Part shown: piece after piece, positions 56,387 through 64,000 of the stretch | Layout: each line of letters begins with the position of its first letter | How positions within the stretch are numbered: position 1 is the stretch's first letter | Assembly: GCF_000429865.1 (NCBI RefSeq) | Contig: NZ_AUCR01000001.1 | Span: forward strand, 248,001 to 312,000 | DNA: 64,000 bases | Direction of reading: 5' to 3' | Origin: Cucumibacter marinus DSM 18995 | Lineage (GTDB): Bacteria; Pseudomonadota; Alphaproteobacteria; Rhizobiales; Devosiaceae | Position numbers and translations under genes: made by a program | The notes under the pieces: generated by a model | Database searches by the model: none | Told to the model about the DNA's origin: nothing | What the model saw: the letters and a program-made list of their open reading frames with translations, nothing else

Positions 56387-57841
56387 TTGAACGACAATTT
56401 TACCGCACTCGGTCTTAGCGACAAAATCATCGCGGCTGTTGCCGACGCCGGCTATGAGACGCCCACTGACATTCAGCGTCAGGCAATCCCCCACATTCTT
56501 GAAAAGCAGGACGTTATCGGCCTTGCACAGACCGGGACCGGCAAGACCGCGTCCTTCGTGTTGCCGATGCTACACTTGCTCGAACGGGGACGGGCCCGGG
56601 CCCGCATGCCACGGACGCTGATTCTGGCGCCAACCCGCGAACTTGCGGCTCAGGTTCATGAGAACTTCGAGAAGTACGGCAAGAACCACAAGCTGACCGT
56701 GGCGCTCCTGATCGGTGGCGTTTCGTTCGATGAACAGAACAAGAAGCTGGACCGCGGCGCGGACGTGCTGATCGCGACGCCGGGCCGCCTGCTTGATCAT
56801 TTCGAGCGCGGCCGGCTGCTGCTGACCGGTGTCGAAATCCTCGTCATCGACGAAGCCGACCGGATGCTCGACATGGGCTTCGTGCCCGATATCGAGCGGA
56901 TCTGCTCGTTGCTTCCGCCGCGGCGGCAGACGCTGTTCTTCTCGGCCACCATGCCGCCGGAAGTGCGCAAGCTCACCAAGAAGTTTCTGCGCGATCCCGT
57001 CGAGGTCAAGGTGGCCCGCCAGTCTTCGACGGCTGAGACCATCGACCAGAAGCTCCTGAAGGTAGGTTCGAAACCCTTCGAGAAGCGCGAAGCGCTGCGC
57101 GGCCTGATCCGCGACGCTGGTGACGATCTCAAGAACGCAATCATCTTTTGCAACCGCAAGCGCGATGTAGCCACCCTCGCCCGCTCGTTGGAGCGGCACG
57201 GCTTTGACGCCGGCGCGCTGCACGGGGACATGGACCAGGCCAGCCGCACTGCGACCCTCGACAAGTTCCGCAATGACGAGCTGACCCTGCTGGTCGCCAG
57301 TGACGTCGCGGCTCGGGGGCTCGACATTCCTGCGGTGAGCCATGTGTTCAACTTCGATGTGCCCACCCATGCCGAGGACTATGTCCACCGTATCGGACGT
57401 ACCGGCCGTGCCGGCCGCAGCGGCCATTCAATTTCCCTGGTTGCCCCGGCGGACAAGAAGTATCTCGACTCGATCATCAAGCTGATCGAACGCGATATTC
57501 CGTGGATCGAGGGCGGCGCGTCTGCTCCGACCGAGGGCGCATCGGAATCAGGCCGCGATTCAGGCAAGACTGCAGAGAAGTCGCGCTCCCGGCGTGGCCG
57601 CGGTCGCAAGCGCAACGACGCCGAGACCGAAACTCCGAACACGGACGTTGCGGCCACCGCGCAGAGCGAGGCACCGGCCAAGTCCGAGCGGAAGCCCAAG
57701 GCACCCGCCAAGGACTCCCAGAACCCGGGCAACGAGGACCGTCGAGGCCGCAAGAAGGGCCGCAATCACGAGGACGAACCCTTCGGCCAGACTGACCAGG
57801 TTCCGGCCTTCCTGCTGCGTCCCGTCCGGCAAGCCAGCTAG
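56387..57841 (+). CDS. DEAD-box ATP-dependent RNA helicase (RhlE/DeaD type)
   Basis: This RNA helicase probably serves ribosome assembly or RNA decay. The 484-residue protein has the Q motif (F...YETPTDIQRQAIP), Walker A AQTGTGKT, PTRELAAQV, DEAD, SAT, and the C-terminal DVAARGLDIP and HRIGRTGRAGRSG. A basic, low-complexity tail (SRSRRGRGRKRND, KSERKPKAPAKD) follows from about residue 385, as in RhlE-like enzymes. The start codon is TTG with GGAAG upstream; the next ATG would remove the Q motif. Confidence 0.94.
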   Translation: MNDNFTALGLSDKIIAAVADAGYETPTDIQRQAIPHILEKQDVIGLAQTGTGKTASFVLPMLHLLERGRARARMPRTLILAPTRELAAQVHENFEKYGKNHKLTVALLIGGVSFDEQNKKLDRGADVLIATPGRLLDHFERGRLLLTGVEILVIDEADRMLDMGFVPDIERICSLLPPRRQTLFFSATMPPEVRKLTKKFLRDPVEVKVARQSSTAETIDQKLLKVGSKPFEKREALRGLIRDAGDDLKNAIIFCNRKRDVATLARSLERHGFDAGALHGDMDQASRTATLDKFRNDELTLLVASDVAARGLDIPAVSHVFNFDVPTHAEDYVHRIGRTGRAGRSGHSISLVAPADKKYLDSIIKLIERDIPWIEGGASAPTEGASESGRDSGKTAEKSRSRRGRGRKRNDAETETPNTDVAATAQSEAPAKSERKPKAPAKDSQNPGNEDRRGRKKGRNHEDEPFGQTDQVPAFLLRPVRQAS

Positions 57842-58016
57842 CCCAAGCCGCTACAGTAGATATGTAATTTCCACATCCGTATTTCTACGTGTGTGGAACT
57901 CAAGTCCCCGGCGTACAAGCATATTTCCGGTCGATTTGCCGCTTTGTTAAGCTGACATTAAGCCCATGGGGCGACCATGTTTTTTGAGGCAGGATGCATT
58001 TCTAAAGGCCAGAACG

Positions 58017-59075
58017 GTGTCGGACAACGAGTATAGACGGGTGTTGGCCTACGCCAATACCGCTATGGGCATGCTCGAGCGTGCCAACATACCGCCATAT
58101 CCGCAGTTCTATGAGCTGTGGTACACCTATGCTTCGGGAATAAACGAGCAGCTCAATCAACGGATCAATTCGATGATGGCGGAGGGCAAGGCCCTCAGCC
58201 CCGAAGCGGTCATGGACCTGTACCGGGAGTTTCTCAACAGCTCCGATCTTGAGGCCCGCATCTCGAGCGTGACCGCTCAGATGTCGTCCAACATCAATTC
58301 GGTGACCGATGCGATGCGCGACGCGATGACGACCGCGGCGCATTACTCCGGTTCCCTCGAAGAAGCCCATGGCGATCTTTCCGAAACGGTGGACCAGGAG
58401 ACGCTTCGCGCGCTCGCCGGACGGCTGCTTCAGGAAACGCGGCAAATGCAGGAAGCCAATACCCGGCTCGAAGACCAGCTCGAGAACTCGCGTGACGACA
58501 TCCTCAAGCTGCAGCGCGAACTGGACGATGCGCGGCGCGAATCGATGCTCGATCCGCTGACCAAGATCGCCAACCGCAAATGCTTCGACGATCGCCTCGC
58601 CCACGAGATTTCAATCGCTGCCGAACAGGGCACGCCGCTGTCGCTGCTCTTGATGGATATCGACTACTTCAAGCGCTTCAACGACACCTATGGCCACCAG
58701 ACCGGCGATCAGGTGCTGCGGCTTGTGGCGATGACCATCAAATCGAACATCAAGGGCCGGGATCTCGCCGCGCGCTATGGTGGTGAGGAATTTGCCGCCA
58801 TCCTGCCGATGACCGAGTGCGACGGCGCTGCGTCTGTTGCCGAAAATGTCCGGCTCGCGATACAGGCCAAGGAACTGATGAAACGTTCGACCAACGAGAA
58901 GCTCGGCCGCATCACGCTTTCCGTGGGGGTTGCGCAGTGGCGTCCGGGAGAACCGGTCACAAAGCTGATCGAACGGGCCGATGACCGGCTTTACGCCGCC
59001 AAGCATGCCGGTCGTAACCGGGTCGTCTCGGCGGCTAATCACACCCCCAAATCGGTGGCGCATCAGGTCGCCTGA
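58017..59075 (+). CDS. Diguanylate cyclase (GGDEF domain)
   Basis: This enzyme makes the second messenger c-di-GMP. The C-terminal GGDEF domain (from SMLDPLTKIANRKCFDDRL) carries an intact active-site GGEEF in RYGGEEFAAILP. The residue at the I-site Arg position is Lys (KGRD five residues before GGEEF), so product inhibition may be weaker. The N-terminal half is soluble and helical, with a coiled-coil-like stretch (MQEANTRLEDQLENSRDDI). I prefer the GTG at 58017 (352 aa); an ATG at 57966 is possible. Confidence 0.92.
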   Translation: MSDNEYRRVLAYANTAMGMLERANIPPYPQFYELWYTYASGINEQLNQRINSMMAEGKALSPEAVMDLYREFLNSSDLEARISSVTAQMSSNINSVTDAMRDAMTTAAHYSGSLEEAHGDLSETVDQETLRALAGRLLQETRQMQEANTRLEDQLENSRDDILKLQRELDDARRESMLDPLTKIANRKCFDDRLAHEISIAAEQGTPLSLLLMDIDYFKRFNDTYGHQTGDQVLRLVAMTIKSNIKGRDLAARYGGEEFAAILPMTECDGAASVAENVRLAIQAKELMKRSTNEKLGRITLSVGVAQWRPGEPVTKLIERADDRLYAAKHAGRNRVVSAANHTPKSVAHQVA

Positions 59076-59103
59076 CCAGGTCCCTCACCCGTCAAGTTTC
59101 AAG

Positions 59104-59131
59104 AGCCGCGCCAGAGCGCGGCTGTTTTATT
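59104..59131 (+). terminator. Rho-independent terminator of the diguanylate cyclase gene
   Basis: AGCCGCGC and GCGCGGCT pair around CAGA and are followed by GTTTTATT on the plus strand. Confidence 0.88.
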
Positions 59132-59148
59132 TGTGGGCTTGTGAGAGC

Positions 59149-59541
59149 TCAGCTCTGGGGCTGGACCTCGTCACGGGCCTTGGCGAGAGCGGCCAGGTCC
59201 GCCTTTTGCAGTTGCACGCTTTCCCCGCAGCCGCAGGCGCCGGTCTGATTGGGATTGTTGAACACGAAGCCCGAGCGCAGCTTCTCGGTCTCGTAGTCCA
59301 TTTCCGTGCCCAACAGGAACAGGGTCGCCTTGGGGTCGACAAAGACGTCGACGCCCTTCTCGCGCACATGGTCGTCGCCCTCGGGCGCTTCGGCCACATA
59401 ATCGAGCGTATAGGCCATGCCCGCACAGCCGGCGTTCTTCACGCCTACACGGACACCGGCCACCGGCTTGTCGGAACGCTCGATGATCTCGGCGATCCGG
59501 GCCGCTGCACGATCTGACAGGGTGATCACCTTGAAATCCAT
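59149..59541 (-). CDS. sufA: Iron-sulfur assembly protein SufA (HesB/IscA family)
   Basis: This A-type carrier passes Fe-S clusters from the SUF scaffold to targets. From ATG 59541 the product is 130 aa. The three ligand cysteines are present: one in GVKNAGCAGMAY and two in TGACGCGES. It is the last gene of the suf operon, two bases after the DUF59 gene. Confidence 0.95.
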   Translation of the reverse strand: MDFKVITLSDRAAARIAEIIERSDKPVAGVRVGVKNAGCAGMAYTLDYVAEAPEGDDHVREKGVDVFVDPKATLFLLGTEMDYETEKLRSGFVFNNPNQTGACGCGESVQLQKADLAALAKARDEVQPQS

Positions 59542-59543
59542 TT

Positions 59544-59963
59544 TTACCACCAATTCAGCGCGACTTGCGCTTCCTCGCTCATGCGATCGGGCGACCAGGG
59601 CGGGTCGAACACCATGTGCACCTCGACATCCTGGATGCCCTCGACTGTACGGACGGCGTTTTCGACCCAGCCGGGCATTTCGCCCGCAACCGGACAACCG
59701 GGTGCCGTCAGGGTCATGTCGATCTTCACGGTCCGGTCGTCATCGAGATCGACCTTGTAGATGAGCCCGAGTTCGTAGATATCGACCGGAATTTCCGGGT
59801 CGTAGACGGTCTTCAGCGCCCCGACGAGATCCTCGGTAATGCGCTCGACCTCGGCTTGGGGAATAGCACCCGCACCCGACATGTCGAAATGATGCGCGCC
59901 GCCGGTCACTTCGGTGGCCGGGGCGGTTTCGGGCTCTGCACTGGTCTCAGGCGTATCAGTCAT
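59544..59963 (-). CDS. sufT: SUF system DUF59/MIP18-family protein SufT
   Basis: This small Fe-S maturation factor is typical of alphaproteobacterial suf operons. From ATG 59963 the product is 139 aa: a variable acidic leader, then VGALKTVYDPEIPVDIYELGLIYKV with the DPE motif, and MTLTAPGCPVAGEMP with the conserved Cys. It lies between sufS and sufA, with the longer ORF start rejected because it overlaps sufS. Confidence 0.93.
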   Translation of the reverse strand: MTDTPETSAEPETAPATEVTGGAHHFDMSGAGAIPQAEVERITEDLVGALKTVYDPEIPVDIYELGLIYKVDLDDDRTVKIDMTLTAPGCPVAGEMPGWVENAVRTVEGIQDVEVHMVFDPPWSPDRMSEEAQVALNWW

Positions 59964-60015
59964 TGCGTTTCCCGTTTGGTCCAGTCTAGCCGATTTCTCG
60001 GCCGGGCTGAATGGT

Positions 60016-61233
60016 TCAGCCAAAGAAGGTCATCGCGCGCTTAATCGCGTCGGTGAGCGCGTCGACATCATCCTTCCCATTATATAGGGCGAAGGAGGCG
60101 CGGCATGTAGAGGTGACGCCAAACCTTTCCAGGAGCGGCATGGCGCAATGGGTGCCCGCGCGTACAGCCACGCCGTATCGGTCGAGAATGGTGGAGACAT
60201 CGTGAGCATGCGCGCCCTGCATCTCGAAAGAGAAGATCGCACCTTTGCCTTTTGATTCACCAATCAGGCGCAGGGCGTTGATTTTCTTGAGCTCTTCCTG
60301 AGCGTATGCGCCGACCTCGGCCTCGTGTTCAGCGATCTTTTCGCGCCCCACGGCCTCCATGTATTGCAGCGCTGCGCCCAGCCCGATGGCCTGGACAATG
60401 GGCGGCGTGCCCGCTTCGAAGCGATGCGGGGGCGCGTTGTAGGTCACATTGTCTTGAGTGACCACGTCGATCATCTCGCCGCCGCCATTGAAGGGGCGCA
60501 TGGCCTCGAGGTGCTCCTTGCGAGCATAAAGCACGCCGATTCCCGAGGGGCCGTAAAGCTTGTGGCCCGTGGCGACATAGAAATCGACACCCAGATCCTC
60601 GACATCGACCGGCATGTGCACAGCGGCCTGACTGCCGTCGGCCAGCACGGGAACGCCCTTGGCGTGCGCGATCTCGACCACCTGCTTGAGCGGGGTGACC
60701 GTGCCCAGCACATTCGACATATGGGCAACGGCGACCATCTTCGTGCGCGGGCCCAACGCCTTTTCAAAGGCCTCGAGGTCGAAGCTGCCGTCCTCAGCCA
60801 CATCGACCCAGACGAGCTTTGCCCCTTGGCGCTCCCGCAGGAAATGCCACGGCACGATGTTGGAGTGGTGCTCCATGATGGTGAGGACGATCTCATCGCC
60901 CTCCCCGATCATCGGCCCGGCAAAGGAATGGGAAACGAGGTTGATTGCCTCGGTGGCCGAACGCGTGAAGACGATCTGATCGACTGAAGGCGCGTTGAAG
61001 AACCGCCGCACGGTCTCACGGGCGTCCTCATAGGCTTCGGTCGCGCGGTTCGAGAGCGTATGCAGCCCGCGATGCACATTGGCGTATTCGTGCCGGTAGG
61101 CCCGGTCGATACGGCTGATCACCGCCTCGGGCTTCTGGGCCGATGCGCCATTGTCGAGATAGACCAGCCGGTGCCCGTTGACCTCTTCATCGAGGATCGG
61201 GAACTCGGCCCTGATGGCGGCCAGATCGAGCAT
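60016..61233 (-). CDS. sufS: Cysteine desulfurase SufS
   Basis: This PLP enzyme releases sulfur from cysteine for Fe-S assembly. The 405-residue protein has the PLP Lys in VATGHKLYGPSGIGVLY and the catalytic Cys in RAGTHCAMPLLERFG, both typical of the group II (SufS) type. It follows sufD by six bases. No sufE gene is visible in the window. Confidence 0.96.
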   Translation of the reverse strand: MLDLAAIRAEFPILDEEVNGHRLVYLDNGASAQKPEAVISRIDRAYRHEYANVHRGLHTLSNRATEAYEDARETVRRFFNAPSVDQIVFTRSATEAINLVSHSFAGPMIGEGDEIVLTIMEHHSNIVPWHFLRERQGAKLVWVDVAEDGSFDLEAFEKALGPRTKMVAVAHMSNVLGTVTPLKQVVEIAHAKGVPVLADGSQAAVHMPVDVEDLGVDFYVATGHKLYGPSGIGVLYARKEHLEAMRPFNGGGEMIDVVTQDNVTYNAPPHRFEAGTPPIVQAIGLGAALQYMEAVGREKIAEHEAEVGAYAQEELKKINALRLIGESKGKGAIFSFEMQGAHAHDVSTILDRYGVAVRAGTHCAMPLLERFGVTSTCRASFALYNGKDDVDALTDAIKRAMTFFG

Positions 61234-61239
61234 AGGTGC

Positions 61240-62457
61240 CTACTTCCCTTCGCTGGCCGCTGCAGCAGCCAGCCAATCGCCGACAATGGTTTCGAGGTAC
61301 TCGGTGACCGGTTCGTTATCGAGCGGGTCGAACAACTCATCAAGGAAGGCACGGATGAGCATGGCCTCGGCCTCAACGCGGGGTATGCCGCGGCTCATCA
61401 GGTAGAACAGCGCACTGTCGTCCAGTTCCCCGCAGGTCGCGCCATGACCGCAGATCACGTCGTCGGCGAAGATCTCGAGTTCCGGCTTGGTGTGGATCTC
61501 GGCGCCTTCGGAGAGCAGAAGGCCCTGCGACATCATCTTGGCGTCGGACTTCTGGGCATCCTTGGCGACATTGATCTTGCCCTGGAAGATGCCCTTGGCA
61601 TCACCCCTGCACACGGATTTGAATAGCTCGGAACTGGTCGTATCCGGCACAGCGTGGGTCACGTCGAGAGTGATATCGGCGTGCTGCTTGCCTTCGAGGA
61701 GGTTGAGCCCGCCGAAATCGGCATGGGTGTCGCCACCGCCGAAATGGCCGAAGACATTGACGCGGTTGAAACCGGCGCCCGTATTCACCGTCAGCGTCCG
61801 CAGATTGGCGTTGGCGCCGAGTTCGTAACGGTTGTTCACGAACTGGGTCACCGCCAGCGCCTGCCGGTCGATCTGGACATGGGTGGCGTTGGCTTCGTCC
61901 GCTACCGTCAGCGAGGTCGCTGCATTGACCATATGCGCGGCATCGGACCCACCAAAGGTCTCGACAACGAAAGCCTTGGCCCCCTTGCCCACCTCGATCG
62001 CCACCTGATCGGCGGACAGGGCGGCCTCGCCTTCGGTCCGGCGGTCGATGTGCAGGGTCACGTCGGCACCGGGCGCCACGGCGATGCGCACGGCCTCGCC
62101 TGCCAGCGCTGCGTTGATCTGCGCCATGGGATCGCTGCCGGTCGTCGGGCCGGCTTTCTCGATCGTCACGGTCAGACCTTCAGGCAAACCGGACGGGGCG
62201 ACCAGCGCGCCATTGGCGATGGTGATACGGGCAACACCGTCAAAGGCGACGGTCGTGCCGGGTTGTTCGACCAGCGCAGCCCGGGCTTCCGGCACGGCAC
62301 GCAGCAGCATCTTCAGGTCGGAATAGTGGTATTCCTCGACCCGCCGATTGGGCAGACCGGACTGCTCGAAGCGCTGGGCGGCAACATCGTCACCCGCGTC
62401 GCGAAGATGGCCCAGCAGCGTCTGTTCTGCTGGCGAGAGCTTGATTGCGTCTTGCAT
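61240..62457 (-). CDS. sufD: Fe-S cluster assembly protein SufD
   Basis: SufD partners SufB and SufC in the SUF scaffold. The 405-residue protein is a beta-helix protein with GAGFNRVNVFGHFGGGDTHADFGGLNLLEGKQHADITLDVTH, and the C-terminal IFADDVICGHGATCGELDDSALFYLMSRGIPRVEAEAMLIRAF block with the conserved His. It lies nine bases from sufC. Confidence 0.96.
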   Translation of the reverse strand: MQDAIKLSPAEQTLLGHLRDAGDDVAAQRFEQSGLPNRRVEEYHYSDLKMLLRAVPEARAALVEQPGTTVAFDGVARITIANGALVAPSGLPEGLTVTIEKAGPTTGSDPMAQINAALAGEAVRIAVAPGADVTLHIDRRTEGEAALSADQVAIEVGKGAKAFVVETFGGSDAAHMVNAATSLTVADEANATHVQIDRQALAVTQFVNNRYELGANANLRTLTVNTGAGFNRVNVFGHFGGGDTHADFGGLNLLEGKQHADITLDVTHAVPDTTSSELFKSVCRGDAKGIFQGKINVAKDAQKSDAKMMSQGLLLSEGAEIHTKPELEIFADDVICGHGATCGELDDSALFYLMSRGIPRVEAEAMLIRAFLDELFDPLDNEPVTEYLETIVGDWLAAAAASEGK

Positions 62458-62466
62458 GAAAGCCCC

Positions 62467-63234
62467 TTAGGCGGCCTTGCCGTCGAATGCGGCATAGCCC
62501 TTCTGTTCGAGTTCGAGCGCCAGTTCGCGGTCGCCGCTTTCAACGATGCGGCCGTCGGCAAACACGTGCACATAATCAGGCACGATGTGATTCAACAGGC
62601 GCTGGTAGTGGGTGATCACGAGCATGGCGCGATCCGGCGAGCGCAGCGAATTGACGCCATCCGAAACCGTTTTGAGCGCATCGATATCGAGACCGGAATC
62701 GGTTTCGTCAAGCACGCAAAGGGTCGGCTCCAGGAGCGCCATCTGCAGGATCTCGGCGCGCTTCTTTTCGCCACCGGAGAAACCGACATTGAGGGCCCGC
62801 TTGAGCATGTCCGATGAGATATCGAGATTGCCGGCCGCTTCGCGCACCGCCTTCATGAAGTCGGGCGTCGACAGTTCATTCTCGCCGCGCGCCTTGCGCT
62901 GGGCGTTGAGCGCGGTCTTGAGGAAGGTCATGGTCGCGACGCCCGGGATCTCGGTCGGGTACTGGAAGGCGAGGAACAGGCCGGCTACGGCGCGCTCGTC
63001 GGGTTCCATTTCGAGCAGATCTTCACCCTTGAACAGCACCTGACCGCCAGTCACCTCATAGCCATCCTTGCCGGCAAGGATGTAGGACAGGGTCGACTTG
63101 CCCGAGCCGTTGCGGCCCATGATGGCGTGCACTTCGCCGCCATTGAGGGTCAGGTTGACACCCTTGAGGATTTCCTTGTCGTCGTCCTCGACCTTGGCGT
63201 GCAGATCTTTGATCTCGAGTATGGGTGAACTCAT
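62467..63234 (-). CDS. sufC: SUF system ATPase SufC
   Basis: This ABC-type ATPase drives the SufBCD scaffold. The 255-residue protein has Walker A GRNGSGKSTLSYILAGK, the signature FSGGEKKRAEILQMA, and Walker B CVLDETDSGLDID, in the SufC-specific form. It is separated from the upstream gene by 36 bases, and that gene is a cupin rather than sufB. Confidence 0.97.
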   Translation of the reverse strand: MSSPILEIKDLHAKVEDDDKEILKGVNLTLNGGEVHAIMGRNGSGKSTLSYILAGKDGYEVTGGQVLFKGEDLLEMEPDERAVAGLFLAFQYPTEIPGVATMTFLKTALNAQRKARGENELSTPDFMKAVREAAGNLDISSDMLKRALNVGFSGGEKKRAEILQMALLEPTLCVLDETDSGLDIDALKTVSDGVNSLRSPDRAMLVITHYQRLLNHIVPDYVHVFADGRIVESGDRELALELEQKGYAAFDGKAA

Positions 63235-63270
63235 CTGTTTCTCCGGTATGCGCGTTCGGCGACGGGCGCC

Positions 63271-63771
63271 TTATTCTGTTTCTTCGCCATCCCAGTAATC
63301 CGCCGGGGTCAGTACCCCACGGCCACTGAAACTGGCGTTTTCAAAATGGGTGGTGCCGGGACCAGCGCTAACGCTGATCTTGCCGGAATCGGGATATTCG
63401 ACGACGTCGGCCTGCGCGTTGTTCGAGAAGCCGATATAGCGCAGAGGCTCGTCGCCGGTGTTGATGATCTGATGGGCCTCGCCTCCCGCCGGCGCACCGA
63501 GGCAATCCCCCGCCTTGACCGGCAGATGCTGATTGCCGATCCGGTACTCGCCGGTGCCCGACAGGATCAGGAACATCTCGTCGGACACATGATGGCGATG
63601 GAACGGAAAGGCGGTCTTGCCCGGCTGCACCACATGCAACATCGCCCCCAGGCCATTCAGGCCGAGCGTGACTCCGATCTCGCCGGTTTCAACGGCGAAA
63701 CGGGTCCCCTGCTCCATGCCCTCAAGCGGCAGGTCGTCGATATTGACGATGGGTGCGGGCGTATCTGTCAT
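63271..63771 (-). CDS. Cupin-domain protein inserted between sufB and sufC
   Basis: The 166-residue protein has a single cupin fold: FPFHRHHVSDEMFLILSGTGEYRIGNQ (motif 1, metal ligands His-His-Glu) and GDCLGAPAGGEAHQIINTGDEPLRYIGFSN (motif 2 His). Its start overlaps the sufB stop by one base (TGATG), so it is translated with sufB. Cupins of this type bind metal; a role in iron or thiol sensing would fit the operon but is only inference. Confidence 0.85.
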   Translation of the reverse strand: MTDTPAPIVNIDDLPLEGMEQGTRFAVETGEIGVTLGLNGLGAMLHVVQPGKTAFPFHRHHVSDEMFLILSGTGEYRIGNQHLPVKAGDCLGAPAGGEAHQIINTGDEPLRYIGFSNNAQADVVEYPDSGKISVSAGPGTTHFENASFSGRGVLTPADYWDGEETE

Positions 63772-64000
63772 CAGCCCACGCTGCCTTCCAGCGAGATGCC
63801 GATCAGCTTCTGGGTCTCGACCATGAATTCCATCGGCAGGTGCTGCAGCACGTCACGCACGAAGCCGTTGACGATCAGCGCCACCGCTTCCTCCTCGGAG
63901 AGGCCGCGCTGCTGGCAATAAAACATCTGGTCGTCCGAGATCTTGGAGGTCGTCGCCTCATGCTCGAAGACCGCCGTCGAATTCCGGCTTTCGATATAGG
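63771..64000 (-). CDS. sufB: Fe-S cluster assembly protein SufB, C-terminal part (cut by the window edge)
   Basis: Only the last 76 or so codons are inside the window. The translation from the edge reads PYIESRNSTAVFEHEATTSK onward. It continues with ISDDQMFYCQQRGLSEEEA, VNGFVRDVL and the normal end GISLEGSVG before TGA at 63773-63771. This is the conserved SufB C-terminus. Confidence 0.95.
   Translation of the reverse strand, partial: YIESRNSTAVFEHEATTSKISDDQMFYCQQRGLSEEEAVALIVNGFVRDVLQHLPMEFMVETQKLIGISLEGSVG

Overview
The window is a high-GC chromosomal segment made almost entirely of conserved housekeeping genes. Gene order (uppS-cdsA beside frr-pyrH-tsf-rpsB, a complete nuoA-N operon followed by birA, rnj and proS, hupB-lon-clpX-clpP, glnB-glnA, a suf operon), an alphaproteobacterial LexA box of the form GTTC-N7-GTTC and a group 'WxGxYxG' outer-membrane proteins point to an alphaproteobacterium of the order Hyphomicrobiales. 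The Devosia/Pelagibacterium group is my best guess; that placement is inference, not a database result. There is no rRNA operon, CRISPR array, prophage or insertion sequence.

Layout. 1-5.3 kb: translation and envelope precursor genes on the minus strand (rpsB, tsf, pyrH, frr, uppS, cdsA). 5.3-9.0 kb: dnaE, preceded by an unannotated 32-codon hydrophobic ORF under a perfect LexA box. 9.2-16.2 kb: a small hypothetical gene on the plus strand, lolD/lolC-type lipoprotein export, proS, a DUF1467 protein, ribonuclease J and birA. 16.2-31.6 kb: all fourteen complex I genes, with a small membrane protein between nuoE and nuoF and a four-helix-bundle 'hitchhiker' element between nuoC and nuoD. 31.9-35.6 kb: five small outer-membrane barrel proteins, most with an identifiable terminator. 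36.0-37.5 kb: tRNA-Asp with two partial tandem copies of its 3' half, a YbjQ gene pair and tRNA-Val. 37.7-43.6 kb: hupB, lon, clpX and two tandem clpP genes, i.e. a proteostasis block with heat-shock-like promoters. 43.7-47 kb: a broken HxlR regulator, an alpha/beta hydrolase with a TetR regulator, and the bifunctional NAD(P)HX repair enzyme. 47-49 kb: trigger factor with a His/Asp-rich tail, tRNA-Leu and a small membrane protein. 49.2-52.7 kb: a sigma-54 promoter, glnB, glnA and an ABC-F ATPase with a possible leader peptide. 53.4-59.1 kb: a secreted basic protein, parE (with a second perfect LexA box upstream), a DEAD-box helicase and a diguanylate cyclase. 59.1-64 kb: sufA, sufT, sufS, sufD, sufC, a cupin and the 3' end of sufB.

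The most interesting signals are: (i) the SOS-controlled hydrophobic microprotein upstream of dnaE, a candidate analogue of the Caulobacter division inhibitor SidA; (ii) the second LexA box at parE; (iii) a helix-hairpin-helix-like module shared by the C-termini of ribosomal protein S2 and NuoE; (iv) the four-helix-bundle element bounded by imperfect inverted repeats inside the nuo operon; (v) a leader ORF plus hairpin ahead of the ABC-F gene; and (vi) the degenerate tRNA-Asp array.
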